DNA of 7,815 nt from Desulfurellales bacterium (GTDB lineage Bacteria > Campylobacterota_A > Desulfurellia > Desulfurellales > Hippeaceae): positions 1 to 7,815 of the forward strand of contig JAMOPP010000168.1 in the NCBI GenBank assembly GCA_027064405.1, in the 5' to 3' direction. This document shows, piece by piece, positions 1 to 7,160 of this stretch; within the stretch, counting starts at the first letter, position 1; each line of letters opens with the position of its first letter. The position numbers and the translations under genes were made by a program. The notes under the pieces were generated by a model that saw only the letters and a program-made list of their open reading frames with translations, was not told the origin of the DNA and made no database searches.

Positions 1-419
1 CAACAATACTTACACCTCACCCTAAGGAATTCTCAAGATTAACAGGACGAACCACAACAGAGGTATTAAAAAACAGAGTAGAGATTATTAAAAATTTTGC
101 GATAGAATATGGTGTAATAGTGGTTTTAAAAATGGCAGATACGCTAATATGCGATACTAACGGTAAAATATACATAAATACAACAGGTAATCCTGCCCTT
201 GCTACAGGTGGAAGCGGTGATGTTTTAAGCGGAATAATAGCTGCCTTAATAGCCCAAAAATATACACCTTTGCAGGCTGCAAAAATGGGTGTATTTCTGC
301 ACGGAAAAACAGCCGATATACTTGTAGATAAAGGATTATCTTACGAAAGTATAACGCCTTCCGACATTATAAAAAACATGGAACTTTCTATAAGCTTTTT
401 TAAGAATTATCGTCAATGA
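1..419 (+). CDS. nnrD: ADP-dependent NAD(P)H-hydrate dehydratase, C-terminal part (partial, 5' end outside window)
   Basis: The reading frame is open from the left edge (first full codon at base 3) to a TGA at 417-419, giving 138 visible residues. NnrD dehydrates damaged NAD(P)H hydrates back to NAD(P)H in the cytoplasm, using ADP or ATP. Seen: the family motif TPHPKEFSRLTG at visible residues 4-15, and GNPALATGGSGDVLSG at 62-77. The latter is the nucleotide/anion-hole loop of this ribokinase-like fold, and D73 is the expected catalytic aspartate. A GTG at 120 opens a shorter frame, but the conserved TPHP motif lies upstream of it, so it is an internal codon. In many bacteria this domain is the C-terminal half of a fusion with the epimerase NnrE; whether that holds here cannot be seen. 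It is the only plus-strand gene, and its last 20 bases overlap the 3' end of the convergent fapA gene. Confidence 0.93.
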   Translation, partial: TILTPHPKEFSRLTGRTTTEVLKNRVEIIKNFAIEYGVIVVLKMADTLICDTNGKIYINTTGNPALATGGSGDVLSGIIAALIAQKYTPLQAAKMGVFLHGKTADILVDKGLSYESITPSDIIKNMELSISFFKNYRQ

Positions 420-2163
420 CTATCTCTTCTTTGTCGTTGATGCTTCGAACATATATTTTTACATTGTTTTGAGGTTTGCTTAGAATTCTACTCAATGTGT
501 CATCAAAAAGTATTTTATTGTTTGCACCTATTCTGCCTTTTATAATTATATGTCCGTTTTTGTAGCTATTGACAAGTTTATCTATATTTTTCTCAACCTC
601 TGAAAATTGACTTTGAATTTCCTTGTATTTTTCTTTCTCATGCTTAAGACTATCCGATAAATCTTTGAATTTTTTAATTGCCGCAACAAGAGCTTGAGGC
701 ACTGTTTTCTTTTCTTTTTTTAAAGCATTAATGGTCTCTACGATTTTTTCGTATTTTGATTTCTCTTTTTCGAAAAGCATTAAGGCTGCATCGTATTTTT
801 TCTGCTGATTCTTTAATAAAACTTTGGAGTATTTTAGTTTAACATTCAATTCCTTATATTCTTCCTGTATCCACGGCAAACTAAGGGGCTTTACGGCTAT
901 TGTATTGTTGCTTCCTTCTATATCATTTATATTTAAACTCTCCGATGATGTAACAATATTGGAAGACATCATAGTATCTTTAATTTCAATCTTTGGAGAG
1001 TATATCTTTGCAGATACAGCTTTGTTCACAACAGCCTGAACTTTTGAGGTTATATGAGCATACTCAGCCAAATCAATTTCAACTTCATCAGCTTCAACAG
1101 TCCCCCTGCATATTGCAATTTTTGCCTTCTTTGCCTTTATAAAGGCACTTTGATGAACACTACCTTTTATATCAACTTCATCAGCTTCAATTACGGCTTT
1201 TGGACCTACATCTCCGTTAACCACAACTTTTTTTCCCTTAACCTTCATACCCGCTGCTATTGTATCCTCTACGCCATCAGAACCTCTGCCTATTTCCAAA
1301 TCAACACTGCTGTCAGAATCCAGATTTCCCGTGGTTTTCATATCAACTTTATCCAGAGAAACAGAATCATTAACCTCATAAACATCGTTTTGGCATATAA
1401 TTACACCATCTTTTAGAGAAATCAGCTTTATTTTACCATCTTCTTCTACTCTTTCTATGGATTCCGTGTCATATTTAATTTCATCAATATCATCAATTAC
1501 TACACCTATATCCTGCGTTTCAACCTTACCGAAAACACTGTAGCCCGTCTTGCCTTTCGTGGGTTTTAAAAACTCGACCAACACTGTTCCTTTGTTTACC
1601 GGAATAAGAAAATTTTTCTTTCTATAATCTATTGTACCGTTTTTAAGCACAGTGCCTGCTGCTTTATATCTATCGAAATGATAAATCAACTCACTATTTT
1701 TTCCCTTAACCGGCTGTTTTCCCTCTGCTATTAGAATCCTAAAGGATTTGCATTTTAAAGATAATCTCTTCTTAATCTCTTTTGCAATAGCATAAAGCAT
1801 ATTATCTTTAATTCCGAAAACGACTTTATTAAGAGCAAGCAGTTTTTTTATTTCATTAATAATTTCATCTTCATCAACTTCAATATCATCTTTAACTTTA
1901 TCCATATCAACAACTATGTATGCCTTCTTAGGGTTATCGGTTTTATCAAAGCCGATACTGAATATTTTCGATAAAGGAGATTGTTTTTCTTTGACAAAAA
2001 ATTTTACATTGTAGTTTTTATATATATTACCTTGCTCATCTTTTAATGTTTTTTCATCCTCTATTGTAAAATCTATAAAATTTTCAGGGTAACCTAAATC
2101 CTTAGCCGCTTCGGAAAGTTCATATTTTATATCATCTGTTTCTCTTTCTATATAGTCTCCCAT
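400..2163 (-). CDS. fapA: FapA/DUF342 family protein (flagellar assembly protein A-like)
   Basis: A 587-residue protein of the FapA (DUF342) family. Members are often annotated as flagellar assembly protein A, but the biochemical role is poorly known. Positions counted from the ATG: an acidic, Lys-rich N-terminal region (about 1-140); the conserved FapA core with AEGKQPVKGKN near 146-156, the Gly-rich KPTKGKTGYSVFGK at 200-213 and TTGNLDSDSSVDLEI near 277-291; a run of short beta-repeat-like segments rich in V, I, K and G (about 305-400) suggesting a beta-helix; a strongly charged predicted coiled coil (about 433-532); and a small C-terminal beta segment starting at GHIIIKGRIG. There is no signal peptide or membrane segment, so it is probably cytoplasmic. 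A TTG one codon upstream would be only 3 bases from the Shine-Dalgarno, so ATG is preferred. It lies 63 bases after hemW and could be co-transcribed. No flagellar genes are in view, so the flagellar role rests on family naming only. Confidence 0.85.
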   Translation of the reverse strand: MGDYIERETDDIKYELSEAAKDLGYPENFIDFTIEDEKTLKDEQGNIYKNYNVKFFVKEKQSPLSKIFSIGFDKTDNPKKAYIVVDMDKVKDDIEVDEDEIINEIKKLLALNKVVFGIKDNMLYAIAKEIKKRLSLKCKSFRILIAEGKQPVKGKNSELIYHFDRYKAAGTVLKNGTIDYRKKNFLIPVNKGTVLVEFLKPTKGKTGYSVFGKVETQDIGVVIDDIDEIKYDTESIERVEEDGKIKLISLKDGVIICQNDVYEVNDSVSLDKVDMKTTGNLDSDSSVDLEIGRGSDGVEDTIAAGMKVKGKKVVVNGDVGPKAVIEADEVDIKGSVHQSAFIKAKKAKIAICRGTVEADEVEIDLAEYAHITSKVQAVVNKAVSAKIYSPKIEIKDTMMSSNIVTSSESLNINDIEGSNNTIAVKPLSLPWIQEEYKELNVKLKYSKVLLKNQQKKYDAALMLFEKEKSKYEKIVETINALKKEKKTVPQALVAAIKKFKDLSDSLKHEKEKYKEIQSQFSEVEKNIDKLVNSYKNGHIIIKGRIGANNKILFDDTLSRILSKPQNNVKIYVRSINDKEEIVIDDNS

Positions 2164-2169
2164 CAAGAA

Positions 2170-2175
2170 CTCCTT
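2170..2175 (-). promoter_or_regulatory. Shine-Dalgarno that sets the fapA start
   Basis: Minus-strand AAGGAG lies 6 bases before the ATG at 2163 and 3 bases before the TTG at 2166. The 6-base spacing is near optimal, so it supports the ATG rather than the upstream TTG as the initiation codon. Confidence 0.75.
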
Positions 2176-2226
2176 ACCTTAAATATAGTCCGAAAACTAT
2201 TAGCAAATTACATTCCAACTTGAAAA

Positions 2227-3354
2227 TTATACAAAGTCACTTAGTATGCTATTGGATACTACCATAGATTGCTCACCATTTAAACTTATCTTTCCATTTT
2301 CTTTTTTTATAAAACCTAATTTTATAAAATGCTCTAATTCATCTTTATAAACTCTTTCGACATCCGTTTTATACTTTTTGTTGAAAAGATTTATATCAAC
2401 ACCTTTTGCAAGACGCATTAAAAGCACAAAGGACTCCTTCATACTTTTTAAATTAGAAAGATTTTCTCTGTGTTTTATTGTGCTCTTTTTGTTTTTTATG
2501 AGTTTTATGTAATCTTCTATGGCGTCAGTATTTGAAAATCTTTCGCCGTTCACAAAGGAGCTTGCCGAGACACCGAAGCCTCTATAGTCATATCCAAGCC
2601 AATATGCATTATTATGTCTACTCTCGAAATCTTTTTTTGCAAAGTTTGAAATCTCATAATGTTCAAAACCCCTGTTTTTTAAAAGTTCGGCAATATAAAT
2701 ATAAGCATCTGCAACTTCATCTTCTTTGGATATCTCAATCTTGCCGTTTTTAACCATTTCATAAAAAGCGGTTTTCTTCTCAACGGAAAGCATATATGTA
2801 GAAATATGCCGAATATCAAATTGGTTTGCACTATTTATCTCATATTCAATCTCAGAAGGTGTTTCTTTAAGACCGTATATTAAATCCACACTAATGTTAT
2901 CAAAACCTACATTTAAGGCATTTTTTATGGATTCAGAAGAAATTTTTGCATTATGAATTCTTCCGAGTGTTCTTAGTTTTCTATCAATAAAAGATTGAAC
3001 ACCCAGACTTATTCTGTTTATTCCGATTGATTTTATGCTCTTTAAAAATTTATACTTGGCGTCAACGGGATTTGTTTCAATTGTAATTTCAGGCAACTTT
3101 ATCACCTTGAATTTCTTATAAATCAAATTGATAATTTTGTCTATCTGTTCAACATTTACAAGAGACGGAGTGCCTCCGCCAAAATATATGGTTTCTACGG
3201 TTTTATCGGTTTCAAATGAACTTATCTCATTTTGTAGGGCTTTGAAATAATCAGAGACTGTAGAAAGTTTTTTCTCATAAGACACAAAGCTACAGTAAGG
3301 ACATTTTTTGTAGCAATACGGTATATGAATGTAAAAATATACAGACTCACCCAT
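2227..3354 (-). CDS. hemW: Radical SAM family heme chaperone HemW
   Basis: A 375-residue radical-SAM protein, the usual length for HemW. HemW binds heme and a [4Fe-4S] cluster and is proposed to insert heme into respiratory enzymes. It was long misannotated as oxygen-independent coproporphyrinogen III oxidase. Seen: IHIPYC at 9-14 and the cluster motif CX3CX2C at C14, C18 and C21, followed by S22-F23. The HemN-type extra cysteine at position 23 is absent, which argues for HemW over HemN. Also present: GGGTPS at 59-64 (SAM binding), ETNP at 93-96, ISLGVQSF at 115-122, HYEISNFA at 232-239, the HNxxYW signature of HemW at 247-252, and a HemN_C-like end with SNSILSDF. The ATG lies 4 bases after the mqnC stop with no strong Shine-Dalgarno (only GATGGT upstream), suggesting translational coupling to mqnC. 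It is the third of three adjacent radical-SAM genes. A residual coproporphyrinogen-related activity cannot be excluded from sequence. Confidence 0.92.
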   Translation of the reverse strand: MGESVYFYIHIPYCYKKCPYCSFVSYEKKLSTVSDYFKALQNEISSFETDKTVETIYFGGGTPSLVNVEQIDKIINLIYKKFKVIKLPEITIETNPVDAKYKFLKSIKSIGINRISLGVQSFIDRKLRTLGRIHNAKISSESIKNALNVGFDNISVDLIYGLKETPSEIEYEINSANQFDIRHISTYMLSVEKKTAFYEMVKNGKIEISKEDEVADAYIYIAELLKNRGFEHYEISNFAKKDFESRHNNAYWLGYDYRGFGVSASSFVNGERFSNTDAIEDYIKLIKNKKSTIKHRENLSNLKSMKESFVLLMRLAKGVDINLFNKKYKTDVERVYKDELEHFIKLGFIKKENGKISLNGEQSMVVSNSILSDFV

Positions 3355-3358
3355 ACCA

Positions 3359-4423
3359 TCAAAGATACTTTATCTTTTCATATTTTGTGGTTCTTAAAAC
3401 AGGCTGAAAACCGGCTTTTTTTATCAGCTGAGCAATTGCATTTACAGAGGAGCTTGCCCTAAATCCTGCCTGTCTCATAACATTTTCTTCAACAAGCATA
3501 CTGCCCATATCATTTGCGCCAAAATGAAGTGCCACTTCACCGACATCTTGACCCTGCGATGCCCACGAAGCTTGTATATTATCAAAATTATCCAGAAAAA
3601 TTCGAGAAAATGCAAGAAGCCTTAAATAGTCTATGCCTGTCGTATTTTTAGAAACCATTTTGCCGAGTTTATTGTTTTCTTTTTTAAAATCCCAAGCTAT
3701 AAAAGCCGAAAAACCCTTAGTTTCGTCTTGAAGTTTTCTTATTCTGCTTAAATGCTCAACAATATCCTCTTCATTTTCTATATGACCAAACATCATAGTG
3801 GCTGTCGTTTTTATATTTTGTTTATGCGCTTCTCTCATAATATCAATCCATCTGTCGCTATCTATCTTTTTTGGCGATATTTTTTTTCTAACCCTCTCTG
3901 ACAAAATTTCAGCTCCGCCTCCAGGCATAGTATTCAAGCCTGCATTTTTTAAATCCTCAAAAACCTCTTTTATGCTTTTGCCGGAAATCTTTCCCATTAA
4001 ATCTATTTCCGGCGGTGAAAAAGCATGCACATGGACATTACTTTTTGAAAGCTCCCTTACCATATCAATATAATAATCGTAGGGAATATCATCATTTAAA
4101 CCGCCTTGAATTAAAGCTGTCTCAACGCCCTTTAATTCAGCCTCTTTGACCTTTAAAACAAGCTCATCGATACTTAGGGTATAAGCATCATCTGCCCCTT
4201 TATCCCTATAAAACGCACAAAATGAGCACTTTATAGAACACACATTTGTATAATTTATATTGGTATCCAAGATAAAAGTAACCTCTCGCTTTGGATGCTT
4301 TTTAAATCTAATTCTATTTGCAAGCTCTCCGAGTTTTAAAAAATCGCCATCAGCAAGAAGTCTCAAACCCTCTTCTTTATTTATTCTTTCAAACTTCTCA
4401 ACTTTTTTATAAATTTCTTTCAC
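3359..4423 (-). CDS. mqnC: Cyclic dehypoxanthinyl futalosine synthase (menaquinone biosynthesis)
   Basis: MqnC is a radical-SAM enzyme that cyclises dehypoxanthine futalosine to the cyclic (spiro) intermediate in the futalosine menaquinone pathway; it acts in the cytoplasm. With the GTG start it is 354 residues. Seen: NINYTNVC followed by CX3CX2C at C62, C66 and C69 with the downstream AFYR typical of the MqnC/MqnE group, QGGLNDD near 106-112, HAFSPPEI near 133-140, MPGGGAE at 166-172, and ASWASQGQDVGEVALHFGANDMGS (about 285-308). The WASQGQDVG and HFGANDMGS wording distinguishes MqnC from MqnE. The longest open frame begins at a TTG at 4435, but that TTG overlaps the GGAG Shine-Dalgarno, whereas a GTG four codons later sits 6 bases past it, so GTG at 4423 is preferred. 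The gene follows mqnE by 15 bases and precedes hemW by 4. Its partners mqnA, mqnB and mqnD are not in this window. Confidence 0.93.
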   Translation of the reverse strand: MKEIYKKVEKFERINKEEGLRLLADGDFLKLGELANRIRFKKHPKREVTFILDTNINYTNVCSIKCSFCAFYRDKGADDAYTLSIDELVLKVKEAELKGVETALIQGGLNDDIPYDYYIDMVRELSKSNVHVHAFSPPEIDLMGKISGKSIKEVFEDLKNAGLNTMPGGGAEILSERVRKKISPKKIDSDRWIDIMREAHKQNIKTTATMMFGHIENEEDIVEHLSRIRKLQDETKGFSAFIAWDFKKENNKLGKMVSKNTTGIDYLRLLAFSRIFLDNFDNIQASWASQGQDVGEVALHFGANDMGSMLVEENVMRQAGFRASSSVNAIAQLIKKAGFQPVLRTTKYEKIKYL

Positions 4424-4429
4424 GATAGA

Positions 4430-4433
4430 CTCC
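4430..4433 (-). promoter_or_regulatory. Shine-Dalgarno that sets the mqnC start
   Basis: Minus-strand TTTGGAG straddles the TTG at 4435-4433. Its GGAG core lies 6 bases upstream of the GTG at 4423-4421. No comparable purine-rich site lies at proper distance before the TTG, so the GTG is the better start. Confidence 0.65.
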
Positions 4434-4438
4434 AAATT

Positions 4439-5515
4439 TTATTGAAATATCTCTAATTCGTTATATAAAGCATCTCTTTCAATCGGCACGAAACCTGCAT
4501 TTTTGATAAGATGAATCATATTATCTTTTGCCATACCCAATGGACTTTTTGCACCGGCTGCATGCGTAATCCTTTCAACATCTATTGTGCCGTCTATATC
4601 ATCAGCTCCAAAATGTAACCCGATTTGACCTATCTTTGGAGATAACATAACCCAATAAGCCTTAATATGCGGAAAATTATTAAGAACAAGCCTTGATAAA
4701 GCCAATATTTTAAGTTCCCTCACTGCATCAACTTTTTTTATTGTTAAGCCCAAAGGTGTATTGTCAGGATGAAAACTCAAAGGTATAAAGCATAAAAACC
4801 CTTTTGATTCATCCTGAAGGTTTCTTAATTTTAGCAGATGATTTATTATCTCATCATCCGTTTCTATATGCCCGAAAAGAAGCGTTGCATTTGTGGGAAT
4901 ACCGTAAGAATGAGCTATTTTATGAACCTCAGACCACTTTTCATAAGGTATCTTGTTTGGATAGAGTTTTTCTCTTACCCTTTGAGAAAAAACCTCAGCT
5001 CCACCTCCCGGCATAGAATTCAAGCCTGCGTCTTTTAAAGATTTTAAGACCTCGGAATAACTCATAGTTGAAATTTTTGAAAAATAGTCTATTTCAACCG
5101 CCGTAAAAGCCTTTATGTCAATATCGGGAAAATTCTCTCTTATAGCCTTTATCATATCAATATAATATGAGAAATCTTTCGTAGGATGAAGTCCGCCGAC
5201 TATGTGAACCTCTTTTATGCCCTTTGGAACCTTTGCTATCTCGTCAACAATTTCGTCCACACTCATAATGTATGCATCTTTTTCGTCGCCGTTTCTGTAA
5301 AACGCACAAAATTTACACTTTGACACACAAATATTTGTATAATTTATATGCTTATTAAGAACAAAATAGACCTTATTACTGCTTTTCTTAAACTTTACCC
5401 TTCTTGCAATCTCGCCTATTTTAATGAGGTTATTCGACTCAAGAACTGTTTTTGCATCATTAAAATTTAACGGCTCACCCGCATTTATTTTTTCCTCTAC
5501 TACACTTAAAGACAT
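4439..5515 (-). CDS. mqnE: Aminodeoxyfutalosine synthase (menaquinone biosynthesis)
   Basis: MqnE is a radical-SAM enzyme that adds the SAM-derived 5'-deoxyadenosyl radical to the enolpyruvyl group of the chorismate-derived substrate and, after rearrangement, yields aminodeoxyfutalosine. The protein is 358 residues. Seen: HINYTNIC with CX3CX2C at C63, C67 and C70 followed by AFYR, VGGLHP at 106-111, AFTAVEIDYF near 136-145, MPGGGAEVF at 168-176, and HFGADDIDGTI at 301-311 followed by HAAGAKSP (318-325). The GGLHP and HFGADDIDGT wording is typical of MqnE rather than MqnC. It shares its overall layout with the downstream mqnC product, consistent with ancient paralogy. The ATG has a Shine-Dalgarno-like AGGGG about 10 bases upstream, slightly far. 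It appears to be the first gene of a cluster with mqnC and hemW, preceded by a 79-base gap holding a possible promoter. Confidence 0.94.
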   Translation of the reverse strand: MSLSVVEEKINAGEPLNFNDAKTVLESNNLIKIGEIARRVKFKKSSNKVYFVLNKHINYTNICVSKCKFCAFYRNGDEKDAYIMSVDEIVDEIAKVPKGIKEVHIVGGLHPTKDFSYYIDMIKAIRENFPDIDIKAFTAVEIDYFSKISTMSYSEVLKSLKDAGLNSMPGGGAEVFSQRVREKLYPNKIPYEKWSEVHKIAHSYGIPTNATLLFGHIETDDEIINHLLKLRNLQDESKGFLCFIPLSFHPDNTPLGLTIKKVDAVRELKILALSRLVLNNFPHIKAYWVMLSPKIGQIGLHFGADDIDGTIDVERITHAAGAKSPLGMAKDNMIHLIKNAGFVPIERDALYNELEIFQ

Positions 5516-5546
5516 AACACAACTACCCCTACTAAAAATAAAAACT

Positions 5547-5575
5547 TTATTTTTCTATAATATAAAACTTGTCAA
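5547..5575 (-). promoter_or_regulatory. Possible promoter of the mqnE-mqnC-hemW cluster
   Basis: In the 79-base gap upstream of mqnE the minus strand carries a perfect TTGACA (5575-5570). At a spacing of 18 there is only a weak -10, AATAAA (4 of 6 matches). Better -10-like words (TATATT, TATTAT) lie too close to the TTGACA to pair with it. The position is right for a cluster promoter, but the match is partial. Confidence 0.35.
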
Positions 5576-5594
5576 AAATGATATTTGTAAAAAT

Positions 5595-7004
5595 TTACGC
5601 ATTTTTTATTGCATCTTTAGTTATTTTCATAGTCAAATTTTTAAGCTTATCCAATCCCTCATTCGTTTCATCCTCAAATCTCAAAACAAGGGCAGGTTGA
5701 GTATTACTTGCTCTAACAAGACCCCATCCGGATTTTGTTTTAAACCTTATGCCGTCAATGTCGTTAATATCAACTATTTGAAGTTCCTGCTTCTTTGTTG
5801 AGAAATACTGTTTCAAATTGTTTATAACGGTTTCCTTTTTATCATCCTGACAATCAACTCTAATTTCAGGGGTATTAAAGGTTGTAGGCAAGGAGTTTTT
5901 CCATTTAATTAAGTCTATTTTCTCTTTTGACAAAATTTCTAAAAGCCTAAGAGAAACATAAATCGCATCATCGTATCCAAAATACCTGTCAGCAAAAAAT
6001 ATATGCCCGCTCATCTCTCCCGCAAGTAGCGCATTTTCTTTTTTCATCTTATCTTTTATCAAGGAGTGACCCGCCTTGTACATAATCGGTATTCCGCCTG
6101 CTTTTTTTATGCCGTCAAACAGAACTTGCGAGCACTTAACCTCGCCTATAATCTTTGCGGATTTATGTTGTTTAATCAAATCTTGAGCAAACAAAAGTAA
6201 AATTTGGTCTCCGTAAAGCATATCGGAGTTTTTCAGCACAACACCTATTCTGTCGGCATCTCCGTCATAACCTATGCCTACTTCATATTTTCCGGTCTCC
6301 ATCTCTTTCTTCATAGAGGATAGATTTTCCAAAACCGTTGGATCAGGGTGATGATTGGGAAAATTCCCGTCAGGTTCGATAAACAAGCCTTTAACTTCAA
6401 AACCGAGTTTTTGCATTATTGATATACCGACAAATCCTCCGCTTCCATTCCCGGCATCAAGAACAAGTTTAGGTTTATTTTTATATGTCTTCAGATATCC
6501 AAACTGTTTGAGCATATAATTCTCATAATCCTTAACCATATCGTATTTGCTTACCCTATTTGCTTTAAGGGGTATATCATTGGGAATTTCTATATGTTTC
6601 ATTATGTTTCCGACATCCTGTATCTGAGATGAAAAAATGGTTTCTTTTCCTACGCTTAATTTAAAACCATTATACTCTTTCGGATTATGAGAAGCCGTAA
6701 TCATAATTCCGCCGTCAACTTCAAGCTTAAAAAGCGAAAAATATTGAACGGGAGTGGGCACAAGACCTATATCAATAACAGATACACCTGCATAATTTAA
6801 GCCTATACATAAAGAAGAAAAAATATCCTTAGAAGACAATCTTGCGTCATAACCTATGCTAATCGTTAAGTTTTCTTTTTTTACCTTTTGCTTTAAATAT
6901 TCTGCAAAAGCCAGACCCAAGCCAATGCTGAAATTTTTATCAATGGTTTTTCCCCACACCCCTCTTATATCGTACTCTCTAAATATGGACAAATCAACAT
7001 TCAT
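5595..7004 (-). CDS. Phosphomannomutase/phosphoglucomutase (alpha-D-phosphohexomutase family)
   Basis: A 469-residue cytoplasmic enzyme that interconverts hexose 6-phosphates and 1-phosphates (mannose and/or glucose), feeding nucleotide sugars for LPS, exopolysaccharide or glycans. All four family domains are represented: FREYDIRG at 8-15; the active-site loop TASHNP at 103-108, with S105 the phosphorylated serine; the metal loop DGDADR at 247-252; the sugar-specificity loop GEMSGH at 329-334; and the phosphate-binding loop RASNTQP at 431-437. GEMSGHIFF and RASNTQP resemble the Pseudomonas AlgC-type PMM/PGM rather than GlmM, which is typically serine-rich in the metal loop region and shorter. 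Whether mannose or glucose phosphate is preferred cannot be read from sequence, so no gene symbol is given (manB or algC would be candidates). ATG is supported by AAGAGGTAG, whose GAGG core lies 8 bases upstream, and by a promoter just before it. It is probably its own transcription unit, since a stem-loop separates it from glnA. Confidence 0.92.
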   Translation of the reverse strand: MNVDLSIFREYDIRGVWGKTIDKNFSIGLGLAFAEYLKQKVKKENLTISIGYDARLSSKDIFSSLCIGLNYAGVSVIDIGLVPTPVQYFSLFKLEVDGGIMITASHNPKEYNGFKLSVGKETIFSSQIQDVGNIMKHIEIPNDIPLKANRVSKYDMVKDYENYMLKQFGYLKTYKNKPKLVLDAGNGSGGFVGISIMQKLGFEVKGLFIEPDGNFPNHHPDPTVLENLSSMKKEMETGKYEVGIGYDGDADRIGVVLKNSDMLYGDQILLLFAQDLIKQHKSAKIIGEVKCSQVLFDGIKKAGGIPIMYKAGHSLIKDKMKKENALLAGEMSGHIFFADRYFGYDDAIYVSLRLLEILSKEKIDLIKWKNSLPTTFNTPEIRVDCQDDKKETVINNLKQYFSTKKQELQIVDINDIDGIRFKTKSGWGLVRASNTQPALVLRFEDETNEGLDKLKNLTMKITKDAIKNA

Positions 7005-7031
7005 ACAAACTACCTCTTAAACATTTTTTAC

Positions 7032-7059
7032 ATTCTAATAAATTGTATATATTTATCAA
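7032..7059 (-). promoter_or_regulatory. Probable sigma-70-type promoter of the phosphohexomutase gene
   Basis: Minus strand: -35 TTGATA (7059-7054, 5 of 6 matches), a 16-base spacer, and -10 TAGAAT (7037-7032, 5 of 6 matches). Transcription would start near 7025, giving a leader of about 20 bases that contains the Shine-Dalgarno. The region upstream of the -35 is very AT-rich, as UP elements are. The call comes from pattern matching only. Confidence 0.6.
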
Positions 7060-7129
7060 GCACAAACTAATATAATAATTATTCAGTATAAAAATATAGG
7101 TATTATTGAAATTGTTAAAGTGGTGTAAG

Positions 7130-7154
7130 AAGGCGGGTATCGATAACCCGCCTT
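7130..7154 (-). terminator. Stem-loop after glnA, probable transcription terminator
   Basis: AAGGCGGGT (7130-7138) pairs perfectly with ACCCGCCTT (7146-7154), a 9-bp GC-rich stem with a 7-base loop. It starts 6 bases past the glnA stop codon. On the minus strand the stem ends in CTT and runs into CTTACA, so the U-tract is short and interrupted. On the plus strand the stem is followed by GAAAAATT. Position and stability favour a glnA terminator, possibly a weak one. The rest of the 156-base gap (7005-7160) holds the phosphohexomutase promoter and AT-rich sequence with no gene. Confidence 0.7.
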
Positions 7155-7160
7155 GAAAAA

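Noticed and set aside
824..1416. Two open frames on the plus strand opposite fapA (70-120 codons)
   Set aside because: They lie antisense within a clearly conserved gene, their translations are rich in F, Y, I and S as expected of antisense AT-rich DNA, and no family resemblance was seen.
2226..2231. TATAAT on the minus strand at the end of hemW as a fapA promoter -10
   Set aside because: No -35-like hexamer lies 16-19 bases upstream and there is no TGn extension, so it may be chance in AT-rich DNA. fapA may instead be read through from hemW.
2227..3354. Annotation as HemN (oxygen-independent coproporphyrinogen III dehydrogenase)
   Set aside because: The position where HemN has an extra cysteine after CX3CX2C is phenylalanine, and the protein has the HNxxYW motif and the shorter length of HemW.
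3798..4073. Plus-strand open frame opposite mqnC
   Set aside because: It is fully antisense to conserved MqnC motifs; its hydrophobic look is a mirror of the coding strand.
4804..5038. Overlapping plus-strand open frames opposite mqnE
   Set aside because: Antisense to the conserved MPGGGAE and FGHIE regions of MqnE, with no recognisable protein family.
7074..7083. Palindrome AATAATTATT upstream of the phosphohexomutase promoter as an operator
   Set aside because: It is short and made only of A and T in a very AT-rich gap; no match to a known operator could be supported.
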